In this document: positions 8,684 to 17,186 of the stretch, piece after piece | How positions within the stretch are numbered: the first letter of the stretch is position 1 | Layout: each line of letters begins with the position of its first letter | Origin: an uncultured Stomatobaculum sp. | Lineage (GTDB): Bacteria > Bacillota > Clostridia > Lachnospirales > Lachnospiraceae | Assembly (NCBI RefSeq): GCF_937924975.1 | Contig: NZ_CALEYG010000013.1 | Location: forward strand, 1 to 64,000 | Reading direction: 5' to 3' | Length of the DNA stretch: 64,000 bases | Position numbers and translations under genes: made by a program | The notes under the pieces: generated by a model | Told to the model about the DNA's origin: nothing | Seen by the model: only the letters and a program-made list of their open reading frames with translations | The model's database searches: none

Positions 8684-9694
8684 ATGACCATACGGGAAGA
8701 GCTGGAAGAGGAAGAGAGCCGCTTTTTATCGAAGTATGCGACGCTCAGCCGGGACTCGGTCGGAAGAGAACGCTTAGAGGCCGAAGACGATTTGCGCCCC
8801 TGTTTTCAGCGCGATCGCGATCGCATTCTGCACTGTAAGGCGTTTCGCCGTCTGAAACACAAGACGCAGGTGTTTCTCGCCCCCGAGGGCGATCACTATC
8901 GCACGCGTCTCACACACACGCTGGAGGTCTCACAAATTGCACGCACCATCGCGAAGTGCCTGCATCTCAACGAAACCCTCACGGAAGCCATTGCGCTGGG
9001 ACACGACCTCGGTCATACGCCCTTTGGGCATGCGGGAGAACGCGTTCTGAACGGCCTCTGCCCGGGCGGGTTCAAACACAGTGCACAGAGTGTGCGAACC
9101 GTTGAATTCTTAGAAAAGCGCGGAAAGGGGCTCAACCTGACACTGGAAGTGCGAGACGGTATCCGAAACCACGGAACACACAGCACGCCGCGCACCTATG
9201 AGGGGGCTGTTGTCCGCCTTGCGGATAAAATTGCCTATATTAACCACGACATCGACGACTCGATTCGCGCAGGCATATTTCGGGAGGAAGATATCCCCGC
9301 GGAATTTACAGATGCGCTCGGTCACAGTGTGAGAGACAGACTCAACTGTATGATACGAGATGTGATTCACACCAGTCTCGCTGCTGATTCCGTCAACATG
9401 AGCGCGGAGCGCTTTCAAATTATGATGCGGCTTCGGGCCTGGCTCTTTCAGCATGTCTATCGGGGCAGTGCGCCCAAAGCGGAGGAGGGCAAGGCAGAAG
9501 CTATGATTGCACGCCTCTATGAATATTTTTTAAAATATCCGGAACAGATGCCGGAAGAGTATCGGTACTTTATGTCCGAACTCGATCAGCCCATCGAGAG
9601 AACCGTCTGTGACTATATCGCGGGAATGAGTGACCAGTACGCAGTCCGCATTTTCGGAGAGCTCTTTGTACCGCGTGCTTGGACCGTGTTATAA
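8684..9694 (+). CDS. dgt: Deoxyguanosinetriphosphate triphosphohydrolase-like HD protein
   Basis: Member of the dGTPase family, which hydrolyses dNTPs to deoxynucleosides and triphosphate. The 336-residue protein has the HD metal-site residues in order: H78 in LTHTLEVSQIAR, H107-D108 in ALGHDLGHTPFGHAGE, and downstream Asp residues in NHDIDDSIRAG. The start is the ATG at 8684, 7 bases after GAGAGGAGG; longer in-frame starts would run through the tRNA terminator. It lies just before dnaG, a common arrangement in Clostridia that links dNTP control with replication. Whether dGTP is the real substrate cannot be told from sequence. Confidence 0.9.
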   Translation: MTIREELEEEESRFLSKYATLSRDSVGRERLEAEDDLRPCFQRDRDRILHCKAFRRLKHKTQVFLAPEGDHYRTRLTHTLEVSQIARTIAKCLHLNETLTEAIALGHDLGHTPFGHAGERVLNGLCPGGFKHSAQSVRTVEFLEKRGKGLNLTLEVRDGIRNHGTHSTPRTYEGAVVRLADKIAYINHDIDDSIRAGIFREEDIPAEFTDALGHSVRDRLNCMIRDVIHTSLAADSVNMSAERFQIMMRLRAWLFQHVYRGSAPKAEEGKAEAMIARLYEYFLKYPEQMPEEYRYFMSELDQPIERTVCDYIAGMSDQYAVRIFGELFVPRAWTVL

Positions 9695-9723
9695 GCAGTT
9701 GCATTGAGAAAGCAGGTTTAAAC

Positions 9724-11508
9724 TTGTATTATTCCAAAGAGGTTATTGAAGAAGTACGCGCACGAAATGACATTGTGGATCTTGTTTCCGAACACCTCGC
9801 GTTGAAACGACGAGGCAAAACCTATGTGGGACTTTGTCCCTTCCACTCGGAAAAAACGCCCTCCTTCTCCGTATCTCCGGATCGCCAGACATATCACTGC
9901 TTTGGCTGTGGAAAGGGAGGCAACGTCATCGGTTTTGTGATGGACTATGAAAATCTTTCCTTTCCGGAAGCTCTGCGCTCCCTCGCCGCACGTGCCGGTA
10001 TGCAACTGCCGGAGCGCGAAGCAAGCAAAGAAGAACTGCGGGAGCGCAGTTTAAAAGAGCGGCTGCTTGAAATTCATAAAGTTGCGGCAACTCATTTTTA
10101 TCAGTTGCTGCACACCGAAGAAGGTTTGCATGCCTACCGGTATCTGAAAGAACGAGGCCTCAGCGATGAAACGATACGGCATTTCGGGCTTGGCTTTTCA
10201 AGCAAACGCCCGGGCGAACTCTATCACTACTTAAAGAGTAAAGGCTATACGGATGCGGAACTGCGAGAATCGGGTCTTGTAACCATCGAAGAGAGGGGCG
10301 CCCGGGATAAATTCTGGAATCGCGTGATGTTCCCGATTATGGACAGCAACAGTCGTGTCATCGCCTTTGGCGGTCGCGTCATGGGAGACGGAGAGCCGAA
10401 ATATCTGAATTCACCGGAGACCAAACTGTTTGACAAGAGCAAAAATCTCTACGGACTCAACTATGCGCGGCGCAAACGCGAAGCGTATATTATTCTCTGT
10501 GAAGGTTATATGGATGTGATTGCCCTGCATCAGGCGAGCTTTGCGAGCGCAGTCGCCTCTCTCGGAACAGCTCTCACGGAACAACAGATTCTGCATATCA
10601 AGAGAACACTGCCAAACGCGACTGTCGCAATTTTAAGCTATGATTCGGACAATGCCGGCATTAAAGCAGCGCGCCGTGCCATTCCCATGCTTCGGAGTGC
10701 TATGTTGCAGCCTCGGGTTCTCTCGATGAAGCCGTATAAGGATCCGGATGAATTTATCAAAGCGCTCGGCCGGGAAGCCTACGAAGAGCGCATTCGGGAA
10801 GCGCGCAATGCGGTTCTCTGGGAAGTACAGATTCTGGCCACACAGCACGACCTCCGGGATCCGGCTGAAAAAACGCGCTTTTATGAAGAAATCGCAGCTC
10901 TGCTCGCAGGTTTTTCCGAACCGCTCGAGCGAAATAATTATATCGATGCCGTAGCGAGAGAGCAGATGATTCCGGCGGATGCTCTCCGGCAGCTGGTCAA
11001 CCGCGTCGGTGCTTCCGGCATGACAGCAAGCGGTGAGGTAGGTCCGAGACCAGGCCCGGGAACGCAACGAAATGTCCGAAGGGACAGAGAGAATGCTTCG
11101 CAGAAAAGTCAGAAACTGTTACTCGCCTTTCTCGCGGAAGAACCTGCGCTGTATTCCCAGCTTTCGGCATGGATTTCTCCGTCCGATTTTACAGACGCTT
11201 TTTATCGGGAACTCGCCGAAAAAGTCTTTGAACTGTTGCAGAACGGCAAGTCAGATATCGGAGCTCTTTTGAACGACTATGTGGAAGACAGTGAGAAGGA
11301 AAGCCTTGTAACTTCCGTTTTTCACACAGCACCCGGGGAGACCCTCTCCGTCGCCGAGAAAGATCAGGCGATTCTTGACTGTATTCGCAGCATCCGAAAA
11401 GATGCGGCCGATCGGAAACTTCGAAACAGCAGTACTGCAGAAGAGTTACAGGCCGCCATGCGGGAAAAAGCAGAGCTCCAACACTTAAAGCTTAGCATCC
11501 GGAGGTGA
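9724..11508 (+). CDS. dnaG: DNA primase
   Basis: DnaG makes RNA primers at the replication fork. The 594-residue protein has the CHC2-type zinc site (C38, H41, C59, C62), the RNA polymerase/TOPRIM core with CEGYMD (about 261-266) and the acidic YDSDNAG motif (about 306), and a C-terminal helicase-binding region. The likely start is TTG at 9724 (product beginning LYYSKEVIEEVR), where family members begin; AGCAGG at 9711-9716 is a modest ribosome site. An in-frame TTG at 9679 would overlap dgt and adds residues not expected in the family. rpoD, usually the next gene, is absent; trmK follows after 3 bases. Confidence 0.93.
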   Translation: MYYSKEVIEEVRARNDIVDLVSEHLALKRRGKTYVGLCPFHSEKTPSFSVSPDRQTYHCFGCGKGGNVIGFVMDYENLSFPEALRSLAARAGMQLPEREASKEELRERSLKERLLEIHKVAATHFYQLLHTEEGLHAYRYLKERGLSDETIRHFGLGFSSKRPGELYHYLKSKGYTDAELRESGLVTIEERGARDKFWNRVMFPIMDSNSRVIAFGGRVMGDGEPKYLNSPETKLFDKSKNLYGLNYARRKREAYIILCEGYMDVIALHQASFASAVASLGTALTEQQILHIKRTLPNATVAILSYDSDNAGIKAARRAIPMLRSAMLQPRVLSMKPYKDPDEFIKALGREAYEERIREARNAVLWEVQILATQHDLRDPAEKTRFYEEIAALLAGFSEPLERNNYIDAVAREQMIPADALRQLVNRVGASGMTASGEVGPRPGPGTQRNVRRDRENASQKSQKLLLAFLAEEPALYSQLSAWISPSDFTDAFYRELAEKVFELLQNGKSDIGALLNDYVEDSEKESLVTSVFHTAPGETLSVAEKDQAILDCIRSIRKDAADRKLRNSSTAEELQAAMREKAELQHLKLSIRR

Positions 11509-11511
11509 CAC

Positions 11512-12279
11512 ATGGGAGAAGAACAAGTACATTTATCCGCACGCCTCCGGGCGCTCGCCGATCTGGTCCCCGCAGGTTCTGTACTCGCAGACATCGGAAC
11601 AGATCACGCCTGGATTCCGGCAGATCTCTTACAACGCGGACACATCCAAAATGCCATAGCGCTTGATATCGGTGCAGGGCCGCTGGCGCGCGCTGCCGCG
11701 AATCTCGCTTCTCTGGGACTCTCCGAGGTTGTTTCCCTGCGGCAATCCGACGGCTTTGCCGCCCTGAAGCCCGGTGAAGCAGACTGTGTGCTGATTGCGG
11801 GGATGGGCGGGCAACTCATGCAGAACATTCTGACACGAGGTCTTGCGGAAGGCGGACGGCCGGGGCCTGCTTTTCGGGCGTCTGTAACGCGTTATGTATT
11901 CTCTCCGCACACCGAATGGGAAGCCTTCCGGGATTATCTCGCGGCACATGATTTTCAGCTTACGGACGAGCAGTTGCTCGTTGAAGACAGCAAATACTAT
12001 GTCATTCTGATCTGTGAAAACGGAGACGGGGAAGCTGCTTATCGAGAAGCCCTTTCCGCAGGATTTTCCGTTGCGGCTTCGCGCCGTTTCGGTCCCAGAC
12101 TGCTGCTTAAGCGGCATCCGCTGCTTCGCACTTATTTGCAGGAGCGACTCCGGAAAGAGCGGTTGATTTTGGCGCAGTTGCCGGATGCGGCAACACGCCC
12201 AGCCTTGGCAAAAAAGCGAGAGGAACTGTGTGAAAGTCTGGAATTGCTCGGAGAAACGCTGGCGCGCTTTGAGGATTGA
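11512..12279 (+). CDS. trmK: tRNA (adenine22-N1)-methyltransferase
   Basis: TrmK methylates N1 of A22 in the D-arm/loop region of Ser, Leu and Tyr tRNAs with S-adenosylmethionine. The 255-residue protein matches TrmK/YqfN: the SAM-binding loop VLADIGTDHAWIP (about 24-36), the DIGAGP motif near residue 56 and AGMGG near 101, followed by the typical C-terminal helical region. CGGAGG lies just before the ATG. It follows dnaG by 3 bases and precedes the nucleoside kinase by 3 bases, so it is probably in the same transcript. Confidence 0.88.
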   Translation: MGEEQVHLSARLRALADLVPAGSVLADIGTDHAWIPADLLQRGHIQNAIALDIGAGPLARAAANLASLGLSEVVSLRQSDGFAALKPGEADCVLIAGMGGQLMQNILTRGLAEGGRPGPAFRASVTRYVFSPHTEWEAFRDYLAAHDFQLTDEQLLVEDSKYYVILICENGDGEAAYREALSAGFSVAASRRFGPRLLLKRHPLLRTYLQERLRKERLILAQLPDAATRPALAKKREELCESLELLGETLARFED

Positions 12280-12282
12280 GAG

Positions 12283-13944
12283 ATGAAACAACAATTAAAA
12301 CTGAGACTGGACGGAAAAACATTCGAAGTTCCGAAGGGCACCCGTTTCCTGGAGCTTGCAAAACAGTTCTCGTCCGGATATACTTCGCCCATTCTGCTTG
12401 TGACGCTAAACGGTATTCTGCATGAGCTCGGAACGACCGTGGAAGAGGAGGGGGAACTCCGCTTTTTGACCATCCAGGATAAGGCAGGATATCAGAGTTA
12501 CGAGCGCAGTGCGATTTTACTTCTGCTCGCCGCCTATCATAACCTCTACGGTGAAAGAAATGCAGCTGTCTGGATTGATTATAAAGAGAGCGGCGCCTTG
12601 CGCTGTCGTATTGCAGGCAGACAGGCGGTGACAGAGACAGAACTCGCACGCCTTGAAGCGGAAATGCGCACGCTGGTCGCTGCCGCACACCCCATTGAGA
12701 AACGCAGCGTACCGACGCGCGAGGCGATACGACTCTTTGCGGCGCGAGGCATGCAAGACAAAGCGGAATTACTTCGCTTTCGCATATATTCCTCGGTAAA
12801 TCTATACCGCCTCGGCGAATATGAAGATTACTTTTACGGCTATATGCTTCCGGACAGTTCATATCTCACTGTCTTTTCACTGCGACCGTACGAAGACGGC
12901 TTTATGCTCTGCCTCCCCGCACAGCGACTTCCCATGCAACTCGCCGTGTTTCGGCCTTCGCAAAAAATTTTCCGGGCAATGGAAGAGAGTCGGGAGAACC
13001 TCTCCCGGCAAAAGATTGAGACTGTAGGCGCACTCAATGCGCGCGCAGCTTCCGGAAAAATGAAAGAACTCATTCTTTGCGCGGAAGCCCAGATGGAAAA
13101 ACGCATCGGGGATCTGGCGGAAAAGATTTGCAGGCGCAATGCCGTGCGGATTGTACTGATTGCAGGTCCCAGCTCTTCCGGCAAAACAACCTTTGCCCGT
13201 CGCCTTGCCACCCAGCTATCGGCACTCGGCAAGACTCCGCATGCGATTGAAGTCGACAACTATTTTAAAAACCGGAGCGATACACCTCGCGATGAAAAAG
13301 GGAATTTCGACTTCGAGTCCCTCGGAGCGCTGGATGTCGACTGTTTTAATCGCGATTTGAATGCACTGCTCCGCGGGGAACGCGTCGAATTGCCGCGGTT
13401 TGATTTTATTTCGGGCGAGCGGCGCTACAGCGGAGACTTTTTACAGTGTTCGCCGTCGGATATTCTGCTGGTCGAAGGAATTCACTGCCTCAATGAGGCG
13501 CTGTCTTTTTCGATTCCGGTCGAAAAAAAACATAAAATCTATGTGAGCTGTCTGACACAGCTGAACCTGGATGCCCATAACCGCATTCCGACCGGCGATG
13601 CCCGTATTTTGCGTCGAATTGTGCGGGATGCAAGACTTCGCGGCAACAATGCAGCCGAGAGTCTGGCGCGCTGGGCTTCCGTCAGCGCGGGAGAGACACG
13701 CTATATCTTTCCTTATCAGGAGAATGCGGATGATGTTTTTAATTCAGCCCTGCCCTATGAGACAGCAGCCCTAAAGCCCTATGCGGAGGCTCTGCTCTTT
13801 GACATTCCGGAAGAACACCCCTCTTTCCTGGAGGCAAAGCGACTCCTGAAATTTTTGAGCTACTTTCTGACTTTTCCGTCCGAGGAAATTCCGGCAACTT
13901 CCCTGTTACGAGAATTTATCGGCGGCAGCGCCTACGGTGCATAG
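12283..13944 (+). CDS. Nucleoside (uridine-type) kinase with N-terminal TGS domain
   Basis: The 553-residue protein has a ThrRS-like N-terminal part (about 1-240, starting with a TGS-like module) fused to a phosphoribulokinase/uridine kinase domain. The Walker A loop AGPSSSGKTT is at about 293-302, followed by the DNYFKN and DFESLGALD motifs and a LVEGIHCLN strand. This fused architecture is standard for a clostridial and bacteroidal kinase annotated as nucleoside kinase, expected to phosphorylate uridine or cytidine for pyrimidine salvage. The ribosome site GAGG is 8 bases before the ATG. Substrate is not proven by sequence. Confidence 0.85.
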   Translation: MKQQLKLRLDGKTFEVPKGTRFLELAKQFSSGYTSPILLVTLNGILHELGTTVEEEGELRFLTIQDKAGYQSYERSAILLLLAAYHNLYGERNAAVWIDYKESGALRCRIAGRQAVTETELARLEAEMRTLVAAAHPIEKRSVPTREAIRLFAARGMQDKAELLRFRIYSSVNLYRLGEYEDYFYGYMLPDSSYLTVFSLRPYEDGFMLCLPAQRLPMQLAVFRPSQKIFRAMEESRENLSRQKIETVGALNARAASGKMKELILCAEAQMEKRIGDLAEKICRRNAVRIVLIAGPSSSGKTTFARRLATQLSALGKTPHAIEVDNYFKNRSDTPRDEKGNFDFESLGALDVDCFNRDLNALLRGERVELPRFDFISGERRYSGDFLQCSPSDILLVEGIHCLNEALSFSIPVEKKHKIYVSCLTQLNLDAHNRIPTGDARILRRIVRDARLRGNNAAESLARWASVSAGETRYIFPYQENADDVFNSALPYETAALKPYAEALLFDIPEEHPSFLEAKRLLKFLSYFLTFPSEEIPATSLLREFIGGSAYGA

Positions 13945-13968
13945 TCTGTATACGAACACCGGAGACTG

Positions 13969-13977
13969 TGCTATAAT
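13969..13977 (+). promoter_or_regulatory. Extended -10 promoter of rnpB
   Basis: TGC-TATAAT gives a perfect -10 with the TGn extension, 9 bases before the RNA 5' end. The -35 region (TATACG at 13949-13954) is poor, which is common for extended -10 promoters. Confidence 0.7.
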
Positions 13978-13985
13978 GCATATCG

Positions 13986-14346
13986 AAAGATGGGCAGATG
14001 ATCGCGGTTGCAGAGACGAAAGACTGCAGGTGAGGAAAGTCCGGGCTTCAAAGGGCAGGATGCCGGATAACGTCCGGTGGAGGCGACTCCCAGGAAAGTG
14101 CAACAGAAAAGAACCGCCGGCCAAGGCCGGTAAGGGTGCAAAGGCGGTGTAAGAGACCACCGCCCGGGTGGTAACATCCGGGGCACATGTAAACCCCATC
14201 CGAAGCAAGACCGAACAGGACAGATCGACGGCCCGTCGGTTGTCTCTCGAGACAACTCTGTCCGGGTAGGTTGCTCGACTATGCCGGTAACGGCACAGCT
14301 AGATAGATGATCATCCACGACATAACCCGGCTTATCGCCCGTCTTT
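13986..14346 (+). ncRNA. rnpB: RNase P RNA, bacterial class A
   Basis: This is the catalytic RNA that trims the 5' leader of tRNA precursors. The ends pair as P1 (AAAGATGGGC at 13986-13995 with GCCCGTCTTT at 14337-14346, one G-U). Conserved segments are present in order: GAGGAAAGTCCGGGC, AGTGCAACAGAAA, AAGGGTGCAAAGGCGG, GTAAGAGACCACCG, GGTAAACCCC-like, and the 3' ACATAACCCGGCTTA that forms P4. Length about 361 bases fits class A. Confidence 0.95.
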
Positions 14347-14355
14347 CTCTTAAAC

Positions 14356-14400
14356 AAAAAAACAGAGCGAATACAGTGACTGTATTCGCTCTGTTTTTTT
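14356..14400. terminator. Bidirectional terminator between rnpB and dps
   Basis: A perfect 21-bp inverted repeat (AAAAAAACAGAGCGAATACAG and its complement) has T runs on both strands, so it can end rnpB on the plus strand and dps on the minus strand. Confidence 0.9.
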
Positions 14401-14410
14401 GTTCCATCGA

Positions 14411-14836
14411 TTACTTCAGCATATTGCTGAGAAACCAGAGGTGCTTGTCATATCCCGTGACATGATCCTCCATCAGGTTGCTTAAAACAAAGCAATCCTC
14501 CTTCTGCGCCTCTTCGCGAATCGTCAGCGCAAGTGCGCGCATGGTCTCGATATACTCTTTTGCGAGTTCGATTGCTTCGCGCGGGCTGTATTCCGCATTG
14601 CCAAGCTCCTTTAGGCTGGTATTCTCCAGATAGTCCTTGGCAGAGGCGAGCACCGGATGTCCGAACTGCTTCTGCAGTTCCGCGACCTCGTCATACTTCT
14701 CAAAGCTGTCCTCGTAGAGAGTCTCCAGGTACTCGTGCACTGCTTTGAATGTGAGCCCCGTCACATTCCAATGCAGGTTGTGAAGTTTGATGTTTCCGAT
14801 CATCAGATTGGAAAGGTAACAATCCAGATTTTTCAT
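14411..14836 (-). CDS. dps: Dps-family ferritin-like DNA-binding/iron-storage protein
   Basis: Dps proteins form 12-mers that oxidise and store iron and protect DNA from peroxide. The 141-residue product has the ferroxidase signature HWNVTG, then F-x-x-x-H and YDEVAE, in the spacing of the family. The start is the ATG at 14836, 6 bases after AGGAGG; eight further in-frame residues upstream are not supported. It stands alone between two transcription units. Upstream lies a GCTAATTAGC palindrome (14872-14881) that might bind a regulator. A role in oxygen or peroxide tolerance is inference from the family. Confidence 0.9.
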   Translation of the reverse strand: MKNLDCYLSNLMIGNIKLHNLHWNVTGLTFKAVHEYLETLYEDSFEKYDEVAELQKQFGHPVLASAKDYLENTSLKELGNAEYSPREAIELAKEYIETMRALALTIREEAQKEDCFVLSNLMEDHVTGYDKHLWFLSNMLK

Positions 14837-14934
14837 GTCATACCTCCTGATACAATGCAAGATAGTGGTTGCTAATTAGCATCGTATAACAAAAGGCAGA
14901 GTCTGACAAGTACTTTACAAAAAGGAAACGGGAC

Positions 14935-15372
14935 TCAGCGCGTCTTGTCAGTGTAGCGCTCGTCACAGTAGCGGCAGCGATATATTTCCCGCTCCGGATC
15001 GGAGAGATAGAAGATATGCGGAAGTTCCTGCTCGATCGAAGTAATGCAGCGCGGATTCTTGCAGTGAATCACATTGGTAATCTGCTTTGGCAGTCGCAGT
15101 ACACGCTTTTCGACAATCTTGCTATCGCGGATGATGTTGACCGTAATACTGTGGTCAATGTAACCGAGGACATCAAGGTCAATGCGGTCGAGCACATCCC
15201 CCTCCACCTTGATGATATCCTTTCTTCCCATTTTCTGGGAGTGCGCATTCTTGATAATCGCAATCTGAGAATCCAGCTTGTTGAGACCGAGCTGATAGTA
15301 AATATCGAGGCTCTTGCCCGCCTTGATGTGATCCAGGACAATGCCCTCTGAGAGGCCGCTGATATTTAACAT
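14935..15372 (-). CDS. pyrI: Aspartate carbamoyltransferase regulatory chain
   Basis: PyrI binds nucleotide effectors (CTP, ATP) and holds the PyrB trimers together. The 145-residue protein has the N-terminal allosteric domain and the zinc domain with four cysteines, C104, C109, C133 and C136, matching the family C-x4-C ... C-x2-C pattern. The start overlaps the end of pyrB by 7 bases, indicating translational coupling. Presence of PyrI means this is the allosteric class of enzyme, unlike Bacillus PyrB. Confidence 0.96.
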   Translation of the reverse strand: MLNISGLSEGIVLDHIKAGKSLDIYYQLGLNKLDSQIAIIKNAHSQKMGRKDIIKVEGDVLDRIDLDVLGYIDHSITVNIIRDSKIVEKRVLRLPKQITNVIHCKNPRCITSIEQELPHIFYLSDPEREIYRCRYCDERYTDKTR

Positions 15373-16289
15373 GTCTCTTTTACCTCCAAAAGCTTCATGA
15401 TAAGCGCCATGCGGACATAGACACCGTATTGTACCTGTTTGAAATACGCTGCGCGGGGATCCTTGTCCACTTCCACCGCAATCTCATTGACACGCGGCAG
15501 CGGATGCAGGATGAACATATCCGCCTTCGCGTTTTTCAACTTCTCCTCAGTCAGAATATAGCTGTCCTTCAGACGGATATAGTCCTCCTCGTTGAAAAAA
15601 CGCTCTTTCTGCACGCGCGTCATATAGAGTATGTCAAGATCCGGCATGGAGGCCTCCAGACTATCGACCTCGGTAAACGGAATCTGATTCTTTTCGAGCA
15701 CATCTTCCCGGATATAGCCCGGAATCCGGAGTTCCGGCGGCGAAATCAACACAAAGCGAATGCCGGGGTAACGAATCAGGGAACTGATTAGCGAATGAAC
15801 TGTGCGGCCAAACTTCAGGTCGCCACAGAGTCCGACCGTCATGTGATCAAGCCGTCCCTTCAGAGACTGTATGGTCATGAGATCCGTCAGTGTCTGTGTC
15901 GGATGCTGATGGCCGCCATCCCCCGCGTTGATAATCGGCACACGGGAAAACTCACTGGCAACCATCGGTGCACCTTCCTTGGGGTGACGCATGGCAATAA
16001 TGTCGGCATAGCAGGAAACGACGCGAACCGTATCGGCGACGCTCTCTCCTTTACTTGCAGAGCTCGCATCGGCGGACTGGAAGCCGAGAACAGATCCCCC
16101 GAGGTTCAACATCGCTGCCTCAAAGGAAAGCCGTGTTCTGGTGCTCGGCTCATAGAAGAGTGTCGCGAGCTTCTTTCCCTCCATTACCTTTGCATAGGCA
16201 GCTCGATTTTTTTCAATGCGTCCGGCGAGAGAGAGCAGCTCGGCGGTCTCCTCGACGGAAAAATCCAAGGGTTTCAGCATGTGTCTCAT
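15366..16289 (-). CDS. pyrB: Aspartate carbamoyltransferase catalytic chain
   Basis: PyrB joins carbamoyl phosphate and aspartate, the first committed step of pyrimidine synthesis. The 307-residue protein has the carbamoyl phosphate loop STRTRLSF (49-56), the GDGGHQHPTQ motif in the middle and HPLPRVNEI near residue 265 for substrate closure. The start is ATG at 16289, 11 bases after AAGGAGG; a 16-residue in-frame extension would run into the promoter. It is the first gene of pyrBI, and its promoter faces away from that of the purine genes purO-purH. Confidence 0.96.
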   Translation of the reverse strand: MRHMLKPLDFSVEETAELLSLAGRIEKNRAAYAKVMEGKKLATLFYEPSTRTRLSFEAAMLNLGGSVLGFQSADASSASKGESVADTVRVVSCYADIIAMRHPKEGAPMVASEFSRVPIINAGDGGHQHPTQTLTDLMTIQSLKGRLDHMTVGLCGDLKFGRTVHSLISSLIRYPGIRFVLISPPELRIPGYIREDVLEKNQIPFTEVDSLEASMPDLDILYMTRVQKERFFNEEDYIRLKDSYILTEEKLKNAKADMFILHPLPRVNEIAVEVDKDPRAAYFKQVQYGVYVRMALIMKLLEVKETC

Positions 16290-16336
16290 GACTTGACAAG
16301 CCTCCTTCCGGGAGAAACGGTATAGTGTCGTTCCCA

Positions 16337-16365
16337 ATCATAAAATACAGACTCTAAAATGTCCA
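16337..16365 (-). promoter_or_regulatory. Promoter of pyrBI
   Basis: Read on the minus strand, TGGACA (16365-16360), 17 bases, then TATGAT (16342-16337). The leader to pyrB is about 45 bases and no PyrR-type attenuator or long leader ORF is seen. Confidence 0.6.
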
Positions 16366-16382
16366 CGCTCCGGGAGCAATTC

Positions 16383-16411
16383 TTGAAGGAAATTGCAGGG
16401 GGTGTTATGAT
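16383..16411 (+). promoter_or_regulatory. Promoter of purO-purH
   Basis: TTGAAG (16383-16388), 17 bases, TATGAT (16406-16411). It is divergent from the pyrBI promoter, with the two -35 boxes only 17 bases apart. Confidence 0.6.
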
Positions 16412-16451
16412 ACAAGTGAAGTTGTGTGGTAGACAGGAAGGAGACCTTTTC

Positions 16452-17186
16452 ATGGAAAAAAGTTCCCTGTATGAGGAGCTCCGGGGTAATCGGTACCCGG
16501 GCAGAGGCATCGTCCTCGGAAGAAGCAAAGACGGAAGCAAAGCAATGCTCGCCTATTTCATCATGGGGCGAAGTGAAAATTCGAGAAACCGGATTTTTGC
16601 CCGCACCGCGGACGGAATCCGGACAGAAGCCTTTGATCCGGCAAAGCTCTCCGACCCGTCGCTGATTATCTATGCACCGGTGAGACGTTTTGAAAACCGT
16701 CTGATTGTCAGCAACGGTGACCAGACAGATACGATTTATGAAGGTTTTCGAAACGGAAAGAGTTTTGCGGAAGCGCTTTCCGTGAGAGAATTTGAACCGG
16801 ACGCGCCGAACTATACCCCGCGTATTTCCGGCGTTCTCCGCTTTGCGGACGGAGGCTTCTCCTATGAACTCAGTATTCTGAAAAGCGACCGCATGAATCC
16901 GGCGCAGTGCCTCCGCTTCACCTATAGCTATCCGACGCCGCTCCCGGGGGAAGGGCATTTGATTCACACTTATATCGGTGACGGCACCCCCTTACAAAGC
17001 TTCTGCGGAGAACCGAAATCCGTTTCCGTCGATGACGAACTCGAGCCGTTTGCCGCAAATCTTTGGGAAGCCCTGGATTCGGACAACAAGATTTCACTCT
17101 ATGTTTGTGAGACAGATCTCGCAAGCGGCGCTGTCAAAGATATTCTGATGAATCGCCATGAGAAGATGTGCGGAGGTACAAAATGA
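16452..17186 (+). CDS. purO: IMP cyclohydrolase, PurO type
   Basis: Closes the purine ring, converting FAICAR to IMP, the last step of de novo purine synthesis. The 244-residue protein matches the archaeal-type PurO fold family rather than the bacterial PurH N-terminal domain: N-terminal YEELRGNRYPGRGI, then FIMGRSENSRNR, and a C-terminal half with TPRISG. The start is ATG at 16452, 8 bases after AAGGAG. Its stop overlaps the start of the next gene (ATGA), which encodes the preceding pathway step, so the two separate proteins replace the usual bifunctional PurH. Function is assigned by family similarity and by this pairing. Confidence 0.85.
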   Translation: MEKSSLYEELRGNRYPGRGIVLGRSKDGSKAMLAYFIMGRSENSRNRIFARTADGIRTEAFDPAKLSDPSLIIYAPVRRFENRLIVSNGDQTDTIYEGFRNGKSFAEALSVREFEPDAPNYTPRISGVLRFADGGFSYELSILKSDRMNPAQCLRFTYSYPTPLPGEGHLIHTYIGDGTPLQSFCGEPKSVSVDDELEPFAANLWEALDSDNKISLYVCETDLASGAVKDILMNRHEKMCGGTK

